The notes below the pieces were generated by a model, which searched no databases, was not told the origin of the DNA, and saw only the letters and a list, made by a program, of their open reading frames with translations. The position numbers and the translations under genes were made by a program. Below, piece after piece: positions 1-7,758 of a DNA stretch of 18,084 nt. Source of the stretch: an uncultured bacterium (GTDB lineage Bacteria; Pseudomonadota; Alphaproteobacteria; Rhodospirillales; Rhodospirillaceae); contig CAITZE010000131.1 of assembly GCA_903896775.1 (NCBI GenBank), forward strand, positions 1 to 18,084. The letters run 5' to 3'. Position 1 is the first letter of the stretch, and each line of letters starts with the position of its first letter.

Positions 1-2
1 CG

Positions 3-182
3 CGGGCGCGCTCATTCTTGCACCATCAAGTTCGAAATATCGTCGGTACACTTAAACTCGTCGGCGACGGAAAGTGGACGGCGCGCGATGTCAAACAGGC
101 GCTCGATGCCCGGAATCGCTCTGTCGCAGGTCCCACGGCGCCGCCTGATGGGCTTTATCTCACCCATGTGCGCTATCCGTGA
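3..182 (+). CDS. truA: tRNA pseudouridine synthase A, C-terminal fragment
   Basis: The reading frame is open from the left edge and stops at TGA 180-182, so only about 59 C-terminal residues are present. It contains RSFLHHQVRNIVGTLKLVG, which matches the conserved C-terminal signature of TruA, and ends GLYLTHVRYP. TruA isomerises uridines 38-40 in the anticodon arm of many tRNAs. The gene converges on the membrane-protein gene that starts on the other strand six bases later. In many alphaproteobacteria truA follows def and fmt, so those may lie just outside the window (inference). The stop region is partly duplicated 18 bp downstream. Confidence 0.93.
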   Translation, partial: RARSFLHHQVRNIVGTLKLVGDGKWTARDVKQALDARNRSVAGPTAPPDGLYLTHVRYP

Positions 183-203
183 GTTATCTCAGATCCGTGA
201 GAT
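175..203. repeat. 9-bp direct repeat over the truA stop, with small inverted repeat
   Basis: ATCCGTGAG occurs at 175-183, covering the truA stop, and again at 193-201. The spacing of 18 bp puts the second TGA (198-200) in frame with the first. Between them ATCTCA (186-191) and TGAGAT (198-203) form a 6-bp inverted repeat with a 6-base loop, lying between two convergent genes. There is no adjacent T tract, so a terminator role is weakly supported. Confidence 0.5.
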
Positions 204-749
204 GAGATTATCCGCGATCAGTCCCAGCACGTAATCAAGCACAACGAGGCCGAAGGCCGTGCCGGTAGCGATCTGCAAGCCAATCCCGGCAACGTAGGTG
301 CCGTAGACCGCAAAAACGACCAGCACAACCGGGCTCACGAAGTTCAATACATCGTCGGGGAAGATATGCAGGTCCGTCAGCATCTGGACGGAGAACAGCA
401 GGAGACCAATCGGCAACTGCATCCAGATATAAGGCACCATGTAGGAGAAATAGCGCGGCGTACGATGCAGCAACCGCGCGATATACAACGTGACAAAAGG
501 AAACAGCGTCCAAGTCACGACATAGGATAAGGCCTGCACAACCGCATAGGGCACAAAAGCCAAAGTCTGCTTGTCGTCGTATTGCAGAAGCGCGTGAGTA
601 AGTTCAAGCGGCGCGAGAACAAGCGCAACGATATAAGCGCCCCAGAAACCTTGCGGGGTTTTTTCAAAAAAATCCCAGGCGCTATTGTCGAATTTATACA
701 GCCGCCAAACGCCATAAAGCGCATTGGCGAGTTGCCGCGCCGAACTCAT
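189..749 (-). CDS. Conserved alphaproteobacterial integral membrane protein, unknown function
   Basis: 186 residues with about five hydrophobic segments, near residues 36-56, 63-93, 102-124, 138-160 and 164-182. The N-terminus has a soluble stretch, WRLYKFDNSAWDFFEKTPQGF, followed by the first membrane span. I recall this pattern from a small family of alphaproteobacterial inner-membrane proteins of unknown role. I see no catalytic motif or signal peptide. The ATG overlaps the dapE stop by four bases (ATGA at 749-746), so translation is probably coupled to dapE and the gene is the last of the dapD-dapE operon. The overlap is positional evidence only and does not show a role in lysine or peptidoglycan synthesis. 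It converges with truA. Confidence 0.85.
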   Translation of the reverse strand: MSSARQLANALYGVWRLYKFDNSAWDFFEKTPQGFWGAYIVALVLAPLELTHALLQYDDKQTLAFVPYAVVQALSYVVTWTLFPFVTLYIARLLHRTPRYFSYMVPYIWMQLPIGLLLFSVQMLTDLHIFPDDVLNFVSPVVLVVFAVYGTYVAGIGLQIATGTAFGLVVLDYVLGLIADNLISRI

Positions 750-1915
750 GCGCGGGCCGCGTCGAAATAACGCGCGAGGATTTTTTGATAGATGGCGGTC
801 AGGTTCTCAAGGTCTGTCACCGAGCAGCGCTCATCGGCCTTGTGCATGCTGACGCCAACCATACCGAACTCGCACACCGGGCAGGCGTCCTTAATGAAGC
901 GCGCATCGGACGTACCGCCGGTGGTCGACAGCTCTGGTGTGAGGCCTGTTACATCTTTTACCGCTTCAGCTACCAACGTGCTGAGGTGGCCTGGCGGGGT
1001 GAGGAAAGACTCACCCGAGATCCGTGCAGAAAGATCGTAGTGATCTTTACCGATGTCATCGAAAATCTTTGTCAGCCAAGCCTTCAGCGATGCGCCCGTG
1101 TGGCCATCGTTGAAGCGGATATTGAAGGCGGCCTTGGCCACTGCCGGCGTGACATTGGAGGCAGCATTGCCGACGTCTATAGTGGTGATGGCGATGGTCG
1201 ACGGCTGAAAGTGCGACGAACCTTGGTCCAAGGGTTTGTCGGTGATTGCCGTCAGCATCTTCATCAGACGCGGTATCGGATTGTCCGAAAGATGCGGATA
1301 AGCTGAATGGCCTTGCGTGCCATGTACCGTGAGCTTCGCGGTCAAGCTGCCGCGCCGGCCGATCTTGATCATCTCGCCCAGTTTGGTGGGGTTTGTGGGC
1401 TCGCCGACGACACATACATCTAGCGTCTCGCCCCGCGCTTTCAGACGCTCGAGCATTTTCACGGTGCCGTTAATGGCATCGCCTTCTTCATCGCCGGTGA
1501 TGAGCAGGCTTATGGAGCCGGCGGGCTTGCCCTTGTCTTTCAGAAAACGCGCGACTGCGCCGACAAAGGCGGCGATGGCGCCTTTCATATCGGCGGCGCC
1601 GCGGCCATAAAGCTGGCCGTCGATCACATCCCCTGCGAAGGGCTGCGTCGTCCAACCGTCGCCGACTGGCACGACATCGGTATGCCCAGCGAAGCAAAAG
1701 TGAGGCGAGGCGCTGCCGAGGCGGGCGTAAAGATTATCGACGCTGGGCGCATCCTTATCGTCGAACACCATGCGCTCGCATTTGAACCCCAAGCTTTGTA
1801 GTGCGGCCTGAAGAACATCGAGGGCACCTTCGTCGCGCGGCGTCACGCTCGGTTGGCGGATCAGGGCGCGCGCGAGTTCGAGCGAGTCGGTCAGCGGGGC
1901 AGCGGTTGTGCTCAA
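746..1915 (-). CDS. dapE: Succinyl-diaminopimelate desuccinylase
   Basis: 389 residues, the usual DapE length. This di-zinc M20-family amidohydrolase removes succinate from N-succinyl-LL-2,6-diaminopimelate, giving LL-DAP for lysine and peptidoglycan. Visible motifs are GHTDVVP with zinc ligand H78 and base-associated D80, GRGAADMKGA with bridging D109, TGDEEGDA with E143/E144, GEP with E172, the dimerisation-domain stretch HGTQGHSAYPH, and the C-terminal ligand H358 in SMHKADER. The start is a TTG (1915-1913) overlapping the dapD TGA as TTGA; no in-frame ATG or GTG lies near the expected N-terminus. No clear Shine-Dalgarno precedes it, which suggests translational coupling to dapD. Confidence 0.96.
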   Translation of the reverse strand: MSTTAAPLTDSLELARALIRQPSVTPRDEGALDVLQAALQSLGFKCERMVFDDKDAPSVDNLYARLGSASPHFCFAGHTDVVPVGDGWTTQPFAGDVIDGQLYGRGAADMKGAIAAFVGAVARFLKDKGKPAGSISLLITGDEEGDAINGTVKMLERLKARGETLDVCVVGEPTNPTKLGEMIKIGRRGSLTAKLTVHGTQGHSAYPHLSDNPIPRLMKMLTAITDKPLDQGSSHFQPSTIAITTIDVGNAASNVTPAVAKAAFNIRFNDGHTGASLKAWLTKIFDDIGKDHYDLSARISGESFLTPPGHLSTLVAEAVKDVTGLTPELSTTGGTSDARFIKDACPVCEFGMVGVSMHKADERCSVTDLENLTAIYQKILARYFDAARA

Positions 1916-2751
1916 TCGCGTAACAGTTCGTTGATGCCGGTTTTAGAACGGGTTTGTGCGTCGACGCGCTTGACGATGACGGCGCAGGCCAAGCTTGGAC
2001 CGGGGCTGCCATCGGGCAGTGGCTTGCCCGGCAGCGAGCCGGGCACGACAACGCTGTATGCAGGAACGCGGCCAACAAAGACTTCGCCCGTAGTACGGTC
2101 GATGATCTTGCTGGTGGAGCTGATGAAGACACCCATTGAGAGCACCGAGCCTTCTTCGACGATTACGCCTTCGACAACTTCCGAGCGCGCACCGATGAAA
2201 CAGTTGTCCTCGATGATGACAGGGTTGGCTTGCAGCGGTTCAAGCACACCGCCGATGCCGACGCCGCCCGACAAATGCACATTCTTTCCGATCTGCGCGC
2301 AGGAGCCCACCGTTGCCCAGGTGTCGACCATAGTGCCGGTGTCGACATAGGCGCCGACGTTGACGAAGCTCGGCATCAACACCACGCCGCGCGCGATAAA
2401 AGCGGAGCGGCGCGCGACCGCGCCAGGCACAGCGCGGAAGCCGGCTTCACGGAATCGGTTATCGCCCCAGCCTTCGAATTTCGACGGCACTTTATCGAAC
2501 CAATTGGCGCCGCCGGGTCCGGGCATCACTGCATTGTCGTTGAGGCGGAAGGACAGCAGCACGGCTTGCTTCGCCCAGGTGTTGACCACCCACGTGCCGT
2601 TCTGTTTTTCGGCCGCGCGCAAGGTGCCGGAGTCGAGCAAACCGAGCGCTGCTTCGACAGCAGACCGCACCACCCCTGTCGTGGAGGTATTGATCCCATC
2701 GCGCGCCTCCCAGGCGGCTTCGATGGTAGACTTTAACTCATTGATATTCAT
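1912..2751 (-). CDS. dapD: 2,3,4,5-tetrahydropyridine-2,6-dicarboxylate N-succinyltransferase
   Basis: 279 residues, matching the family length of about 274-284. DapD transfers succinate from succinyl-CoA to tetrahydrodipicolinate, the step that commits the pathway to the succinylase branch; DapE acts later in the same branch. The middle of the protein (about 110-240) carries left-handed beta-helix hexapeptide repeats, including the stretches VNVGAYVDTGTMVDTWATVG, IGKNVHLSGGVGIGGVLEP and EDNCFIGARSEVVEG. The start is ATG 2751-2749 with GGAA seven bases upstream. It is the first gene of a three-gene minus-strand operon in which each junction overlaps by four bases. A sigma70-type promoter lies about 40-75 bp upstream. 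Confidence 0.97.
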   Translation of the reverse strand: MNINELKSTIEAAWEARDGINTSTTGVVRSAVEAALGLLDSGTLRAAEKQNGTWVVNTWAKQAVLLSFRLNDNAVMPGPGGANWFDKVPSKFEGWGDNRFREAGFRAVPGAVARRSAFIARGVVLMPSFVNVGAYVDTGTMVDTWATVGSCAQIGKNVHLSGGVGIGGVLEPLQANPVIIEDNCFIGARSEVVEGVIVEEGSVLSMGVFISSTSKIIDRTTGEVFVGRVPAYSVVVPGSLPGKPLPDGSPGPSLACAVIVKRVDAQTRSKTGINELLRD

Positions 2752-2798
2752 TGGTATTTCCAGAATTTAGGGGCCGTGCGGCGGTCGATCTGAGCCCG

Positions 2799-2826
2799 AA
2801 CATAGCCGCTGTCGGGGGCGAGTCAA
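2799..2826 (-). promoter_or_regulatory. Predicted sigma70-type promoter of dapD-dapE
   Basis: On the minus strand TTGACT (2826-2821, 5/6 to the -35 consensus) is followed after 16 bases by TATGTT (2804-2799, 4/6 to the -10). Transcription would start near 2792, leaving a leader of about 40 bases before the dapD ATG. The same -35 hexamer is used by the predicted rpmH promoter. Confidence 0.55.
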
Positions 2827-2990
2827 CGCTATGTCGGGTTGTGCAGCGTGTAAGAAGCAATTTTTTCAATCCGCGCCACGCCTTATCTCGCAACGCATTG
2901 GCTAAAAAATCGCGCCCAGGTTAACATCCATTTCAGTCGAAACCTCTCCGGGATCGGTGGGCGTGTTGCCCGGACGGTTTCTGCCAGTTT

Positions 2991-3011
2991 GTTTTCCCAG
3001 AACGGGAAAAC
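2991..3011. promoter_or_regulatory. Perfect 8-bp inverted repeat upstream of the GGDEF gene
   Basis: GTTTTCCC (2991-2998) and GGGAAAAC (3004-3011) are exact reverse complements separated by AGAAC. The repeat ends 25 bases before the preferred ATG of the diguanylate cyclase gene and could be a leader hairpin or an operator. There is no T tract after it on the plus strand. It lies in a 285-base divergent gap between dapD and the cyclase gene; apart from it and the dapD promoter I see only a weak -35/-10 pair on the plus strand (TTGGCT near 2900, TAACAT 18 bases on). Confidence 0.5.
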
Positions 3012-3036
3012 GGGGAAATGCGCGGGGGATACACAC

Positions 3037-4776
3037 ATGGCGCTAGATCGCGCCGGCTCATCGCCGACACTTCAGTCTCCGGAATCGGGAACGACTGCAG
3101 GGACTTCGCCGCTTGGCGTCTCCGCGGCGGCCTTACAGCGATATGAAGAAGCTGTATTTTGCATCACACAAGACGGCCGCATGGAGCCGGCAAATCCGGT
3201 CGCGACGGAATTCGCTGCGCGCCTGTCCGCCGAAGACATCGCCTGCTTGTCGAGCGCAGCGGCCAAATCCAACGCCGGCAATCGCGCCCTGGTCGACATG
3301 GTCGATGTCGGCAGCGGCGACAAATTGCAAAATCTTCAGGTCACGCTGGTGCCGTTGGATGCTGGGCGCGGAACGCTGATGTTCGTGCGCGATCTCACGC
3401 TCGATACCAGCTTGCGCCTCGCGCTGGTCGACAGCCGCCGCCGCTATAAAGATTTCATCGATATCTCCACCGACTTCGCCTGGGAGACCGGCGCCGATCG
3501 GCGCTTCACCTTTGTGCCGCCGCGCGGTGCGATGGGATATAGCGCTGACGCATTGATGGCGCTCGAGCCCTTGGCGCTGATGGTCGGCGGTTCGACGCCG
3601 GAAGAAGTGCCGTTCACGACACGCCGCCGTATCGAAAATGAAGAAGCCTGGCTACGCCGCAGTGACGGTCGTTCGGCCTGCGTCGTGGTTTCGGCCATGC
3701 CCCTGGCTTCGAAAGACGGCACCTGGGTCGGTGCGCGCGGTGTCTGTCGCGATGTCACGGAAACCCGCGACCGCGAAGCGACACTGACGCGTGTGCGTAA
3801 CCGCGAGCGTGTGCTGACGCGCATCGTGCGCGCCTTCCGCGATGAAGTTAATCCCGAAGCCATGTTGAGCGTTGCCGCTGAAGCGCTCGCGAAGGGTCTC
3901 GGCGCGGAGTACTGCCACATCTTCCGGTCCATGCCTGCCGAAGCCGATCCGACCAGCAGCGCGACACCCGGTTTCCAATTGGCCGCGCGCTACGGCGATC
4001 TCAACGCCGCGCAAGCAGCCCCCGTGCTGAACACCATCGCCAGCGGCGCAGGTGCAGTGGAACTGCTGCTGGGTGATCGCCAAGTGCTGGCGGCGCCGGC
4101 GCGCTACCAAAGCGATTCCAACGGCGCGGTCGTGCTCTGGCGTCCCGTCGACCGCGGCGCCTGGAGCGACGACGACCGCTTGCTGATCGGTGATATTGCC
4201 AACCAAGTTGGCATCACAATTGAGCAATTCACGCACCATGAACACGTTTTGCGTATTTCACGCACCGATGCGCTGACGGGATTGCTCAATCGCGGTGCGT
4301 TCATGGATGCACTCCGCCGTTACTTGTCGCGGCTAAAGCGCGAAGGCGGCAATGCTGTCCTGATGTATGTCGATCTCGACAACTTCAAATGCGTCAACGA
4401 CCTGCGCGGGCATCAAGCCGGCGACGATCTGTTGATGAAAATCCGCGACATCCTGGTTCAGCAAACGCGCCCGACGGATGTGATTTCGCGCCTCGGCGGC
4501 GACGAGTTTGCGGTTTGGCTCAATGGTGCCGATCTCGCCATCGCCAAAACCCGCGCAACGCAGTTTCTTGAACGTATCGCGGCGCTCAAACATCTCTCGG
4601 GCAGTCCGGACCGTCCGGTTGGCATGTCGATTGGCATTGCCGCGTGGGACCCGCACGCCAACGAAGACCTGGACAGCCTCCTCGCGCGTGCGGATGCGGC
4701 CATGTATCACGCCAAGCGCGGCGGCAAAGGATCCTTCACGATTGCCGAACCGCCCTCTGCCGAAGCTGCTTCATGA
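3037..4776 (+). CDS. Diguanylate cyclase with PAS-like, GAF-like and GGDEF domains
   Basis: 579 residues from ATG 3037; a longer TTG start at 2989 would place the inverted repeat inside the gene, while ATG 3037 has a G-rich Shine-Dalgarno-like stretch about eight bases upstream. Order: a variable N-terminus with a degenerate PAS-like region (about 33-125), a second PAS (about 136-245, containing FIDISTDFAWETG), a GAF-like region (about 255-400), and a GGDEF domain from TDALTGLLNRGAF (410-422). The active loop is intact, RLGGDEF (485-491), and the inhibitory I-site RPTD (478-481) sits five residues before it, so product inhibition by c-di-GMP is expected. No transmembrane segment or EAL domain is seen, implying a soluble enzyme that makes c-di-GMP from GTP. 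It is probably co-transcribed with the DUF2336 gene 17 bp downstream. Confidence 0.92.
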   Translation: MALDRAGSSPTLQSPESGTTAGTSPLGVSAAALQRYEEAVFCITQDGRMEPANPVATEFAARLSAEDIACLSSAAAKSNAGNRALVDMVDVGSGDKLQNLQVTLVPLDAGRGTLMFVRDLTLDTSLRLALVDSRRRYKDFIDISTDFAWETGADRRFTFVPPRGAMGYSADALMALEPLALMVGGSTPEEVPFTTRRRIENEEAWLRRSDGRSACVVVSAMPLASKDGTWVGARGVCRDVTETRDREATLTRVRNRERVLTRIVRAFRDEVNPEAMLSVAAEALAKGLGAEYCHIFRSMPAEADPTSSATPGFQLAARYGDLNAAQAAPVLNTIASGAGAVELLLGDRQVLAAPARYQSDSNGAVVLWRPVDRGAWSDDDRLLIGDIANQVGITIEQFTHHEHVLRISRTDALTGLLNRGAFMDALRRYLSRLKREGGNAVLMYVDLDNFKCVNDLRGHQAGDDLLMKIRDILVQQTRPTDVISRLGGDEFAVWLNGADLAIAKTRATQFLERIAALKHLSGSPDRPVGMSIGIAAWDPHANEDLDSLLARADAAMYHAKRGGKGSFTIAEPPSAEAAS

Positions 4777-4793
4777 ATAAGCGGGCCTGAATC

Positions 4794-6122
4794 ATGACGC
4801 CAGCAAAGGATCGTTTGGTCCACATGTTGGGACTCTCGGGTCAGAAAGTGACCTACGAGCAGGCGCGCGCCTTGCTCGACCATCCGGATTCCGATGTGCG
4901 CCTGACGTTGGCCGCGCGCGACGATCTCGAGCCCGAAATTCTCTACTTCCTCGCGCGCGATCCCGATATCGCCGTGCGTCGCGCCATTGCGGTCAACACC
5001 ACCGCCCCCGTCAAAGCTTCGTTAATTCTGGCGAACGACGAAAACGAAGACGTACGGTTTGATCTCGCCGACCGCGTTGGCCGAATTGTGCCGGGACTTG
5101 ATCAGGACCAGCAGGCCAAGGCGTGGCGCACCATTCATCAGGTTTTGAGCTTGCTCGCACGCGATCAATTGCCACGTGTGCGCCGAGCTCTGGCCGAAGC
5201 TTTGAAAGCTTTGCCAGATGCGCCGCACGACATTGTGCTGACCCTGGCCATGGACACTGAAGCCAGTGTCTCCGCGCCGGTTCTTGAGTTCTCGCCGGTC
5301 CTGACCGACGAAGACCTGCAGGCGGTGATTCACTCAAGTCCCATGACGGCGCAGCTCACCGCGATTTCGCGGCGTATTAATGTCGGCGAAGAAGTTTCCA
5401 ACGCCATCGTCGGCAGCGGCAATGTCGACGCCATCACGGCGCTGTTGAAGAATGCGAGCGCGCAAATTCGCGAGGAGACACTCGATGCTATCGTCGAGGC
5501 GGCGCCGCGCCAAAGCGCGTGGCACGAACCCTTGGTTCATCGTCCCAACCTCAATGCGCGGTTCGCGCTCAGGATCGCCGAGTTCGTTGCCGAATCACTA
5601 ATTCAAAAACTTGCCGCGCGCACCGATATCGATACTGAGACCGTTTTGGCTCTTGGCAAGATGGTGCGCGATAAGCTGCGCCGTGATGACGGCAAGGGCG
5701 GCCTTGCCCCGGAAGATACCGACGCCGCCTTAAATGCGGACGCCCTTAAGATTGCCGCGCGCCAAGCCGACACGCTCGCCGGCGCTGGCAAATTGACGAC
5801 ACGCTATATTTTGAGCGGTGCGGCGGAAGGTCCAACGCCACTCATTATCGCAGGGCTCGCGCGGCTTGCCGATCTGCCGGTGAACGCCGTGGCGGAAGTC
5901 GTGCGTGCGGCCAGCGCCAAAGGCATGCTGGCCGTAGCGTGGGCGGCGGATTTCAGCGCTGAAGATGCAGCGCAGTTACAGTTGAAAGTCGCGCGCGTGA
6001 CGCCTGACGCGGTGATTCATCCGCGCGCCGGTGGTGGTTTCGACTCCACCGAGGCCGAGTTGGAATGGCAACTCGATATGTTTAAAGACGTCGCCGAAGG
6101 TAAAGCCGAGATACCCGCTTAA
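4794..6122 (+). CDS. DUF2336 family protein with HEAT-like repeats
   Basis: 442 residues. The N-terminal part shows helical repeats resembling HEAT repeats, with recurrent pieces such as LLDHPDSDVRLTLAARDDL, FLARDPDIAVRRAIAVNT and LANDENEDVRFDLADRVG (about 27-97), and further repeat-like segments continue to about 280. I assign it to DUF2336, a family common in alphaproteobacteria; its molecular function is not known to me. There is no signal peptide, membrane span or catalytic motif, which fits a protein-interaction scaffold (inference). It starts 17 bp after the diguanylate cyclase gene, so the pair is probably one transcript and may share a signalling role. The Shine-Dalgarno is weak. Its TAA overlaps the stop of the convergent HAD gene within TTAA 6119-6122. 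Confidence 0.85.
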   Translation: MTPAKDRLVHMLGLSGQKVTYEQARALLDHPDSDVRLTLAARDDLEPEILYFLARDPDIAVRRAIAVNTTAPVKASLILANDENEDVRFDLADRVGRIVPGLDQDQQAKAWRTIHQVLSLLARDQLPRVRRALAEALKALPDAPHDIVLTLAMDTEASVSAPVLEFSPVLTDEDLQAVIHSSPMTAQLTAISRRINVGEEVSNAIVGSGNVDAITALLKNASAQIREETLDAIVEAAPRQSAWHEPLVHRPNLNARFALRIAEFVAESLIQKLAARTDIDTETVLALGKMVRDKLRRDDGKGGLAPEDTDAALNADALKIAARQADTLAGAGKLTTRYILSGAAEGPTPLIIAGLARLADLPVNAVAEVVRAASAKGMLAVAWAADFSAEDAAQLQLKVARVTPDAVIHPRAGGGFDSTEAELEWQLDMFKDVAEGKAEIPA

Positions 6123-6793
6123 GGCTTCTCTTTCGCGGCGGCGTCTTCCAACCAGGCGACCAGATCATCGATGATAAATCCGCAGTGGCTCAAATCCTCG
6201 CCGGGTTTGGCGGGGTTTTCCGCATGGCGCACCCATACGGTCGCCATACCGAGGGCTGCTGCGGGCTTGAGATTGCGATGAATATCTTCGAACATGATCG
6301 CGCGTGCAGGCGTAATGGCGTGGCGTTCAACCAGCGTGGCATAGGGCGCGGGCTCGGGCTTGGGAATGTAGTCGCTCGCGCGAATATCAAAGATGCCGTC
6401 GAAATGGCGGGTAATGCCCAGCCGGTCGGCGACATTCACGGCGTGACGCTCTGAGCCGTTGGTGTAAATGAATTTCCGTCCCGGGAGAGCCGCGAGCGCC
6501 GCACCGAGGCGCGCGTCGGGTTCGAGGACCGAATGGTCAATGTCGTGGACATAGGCGAGGAAGTTGTCGGGCTCAATATTGTGATTGAGCATCAGGCCGC
6601 GCAACGTCGTGCCGTATTTCCAATAGTATTGTTTTTGCAGGGCAAAGGCGTCGTCCGGCGAAAGTTTCAGGGCGTCGGAGATGAAAGCCTTCATGCGCCG
6701 GTCGATCTGGGGAAACAGATGCGCCGATGCCGGGTAGAGCGTGTTGTCGAGATCGAAGATCCAGTCCTCGATCTCGCTCACGCCCTTGGGCAC
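6119..6793 (-). CDS. HAD-superfamily hydrolase, pyrimidine 5'-nucleotidase type
   Basis: 224 residues. HAD motif I is FDLDNTLYP, with nucleophile D14 and acid/base D16. Motif II is seen in FIYTNGS, the motif III lysine in DYIPKPEPAPY, and motif IV in MFEDIHRNL. The DLDNTLYP form with a small helical cap matches the Sdt1/PHM8-like pyrimidine 5'-nucleotidase group that dephosphorylates UMP or CMP; substrate assignment is by family only. The start used is GTG 6793, one base after the argB stop; a second GTG four codons in (6781) is equally possible because AAGG precedes it. It is the last gene of the rpmH-argB block, and its stop overlaps that of the convergent DUF2336 gene. Confidence 0.88.
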   Translation of the reverse strand: MPKGVSEIEDWIFDLDNTLYPASAHLFPQIDRRMKAFISDALKLSPDDAFALQKQYYWKYGTTLRGLMLNHNIEPDNFLAYVHDIDHSVLEPDARLGAALAALPGRKFIYTNGSERHAVNVADRLGITRHFDGIFDIRASDYIPKPEPAPYATLVERHAITPARAIMFEDIHRNLKPAAALGMATVWVRHAENPAKPGEDLSHCGFIIDDLVAWLEDAAAKEKP

Positions 6794-6794
6794 C

Positions 6795-7703
6795 TCAGCG
6801 CGCCCGGATCAATGTACCGGCGCCGCCGGGCGTGAACAATTCCAGCAACACGGCGTGTGGTACGCGGCCATCGATGATGACGGCGCCTTCAACACCAAGC
6901 TCGACGGCTTCCAGGCAGGTTTCCACTTTGGGGATCATGCCGCCCGAAATCGTGCCCGACTGAATCAGGGTCTTCGCGCGCTCAACCGTCATTTCCTTGA
7001 TCAAGCGGCCGGTATCGTCCAGCACGCCCGCCACGTCCGTCAGCATCAACAGGCGCGCGGCACCTGCAGCACCGGCAATGGCGCCGGCGACGGTGTCGGC
7101 GTTGATGTTGAAAGTCTCACCATTGGGACCGATGCCGATGGGCGCGATCACCGGAATGATGTCAGACTCTTCAAAGGTGTCGAGGATATGCGGATTGATC
7201 TCTGCCGGTTCGCCGACAAAGCCGAGGTCGAGAATTTTCTCGATATTCGAGCCCGGGTCTTTTTTCGAACGGCGCAATTTCCGCGCCTTGATCAGGTTGC
7301 CGTCTTTGCCCGACATGCCTACGGCAAAGCCACCGGCCTTATTGATAGCGCTGACGATCTGTTTGTTGATGGAGCCGCACAGCACCATCTCGACGATCTC
7401 GACAGTGGCGGCATCGGTGACGCGCAAGCCGTCGATGAATTCGCTTTTGATCTTGAGGCGATCCAGCATTGCACCGATCTGCGGGCCGCCGCCGTGCACG
7501 ACGATGGGATTGATGCCGACTTGCTTCAGCAGCACGATATCGCGGGCAAAGCGTTCGGCGACCTTGTCGTCGCCCATGGCGTGACCGCCGTATTTCACGC
7601 AGATGGTCTCGCCCGAGTGGGCGCGCATAAACGGCAGCGCTTCGGCCAGAATGCCGGCTTTCTCAAGCCATACGTCTTGGTCGTTGCTGTTGTCTGCGGT
7701 CAT
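6795..7703 (-). CDS. argB: Acetylglutamate kinase
   Basis: 302 residues from ATG 7703, which has AGGAG 11 bases upstream. The frame is open further upstream to 7811, but that extension (36 residues) would run into engB and resembles no ArgB N-terminus. ArgB phosphorylates N-acetyl-L-glutamate with ATP, the second step of arginine synthesis. Amino-acid kinase motifs are VKYGGHAMG (N-terminal lysine and glycine loop), VVHGGGPQIG (substrate loop), GMSGKDGNLIKARKLRR, FNINADTVAGAIAGAAGA and GTISGGMIPKVETCLEAV (the conserved lysine near the nucleotide). Length and motifs fit the arginine-inhibited bacterial type (by family). It lies between engB (55-base gap) and the HAD gene (one-base gap). Confidence 0.96.
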   Translation of the reverse strand: MTADNSNDQDVWLEKAGILAEALPFMRAHSGETICVKYGGHAMGDDKVAERFARDIVLLKQVGINPIVVHGGGPQIGAMLDRLKIKSEFIDGLRVTDAATVEIVEMVLCGSINKQIVSAINKAGGFAVGMSGKDGNLIKARKLRRSKKDPGSNIEKILDLGFVGEPAEINPHILDTFEESDIIPVIAPIGIGPNGETFNINADTVAGAIAGAAGAARLLMLTDVAGVLDDTGRLIKEMTVERAKTLIQSGTISGGMIPKVETCLEAVELGVEGAVIIDGRVPHAVLLELFTPGGAGTLIRAR

Positions 7704-7758
7704 GAACGGAGGCGCTCCTGAATGCGTATAGCTCGGCTTGGGATTATGGGCCGATGTC

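Noticed and set aside
2762..2774. 13-base sequence AGAATTTAGGGGC also present at 18002-18014
   Set aside because: A single 13-base match in an 18-kb window is within chance expectation and the flanks differ.
6741..7721. Long plus-strand open frame (326 codons) opposite argB
   Set aside because: It lies antisense to a clear argB gene and part of the HAD gene, resembles no family and has the composition expected of a GC-rich shadow frame.
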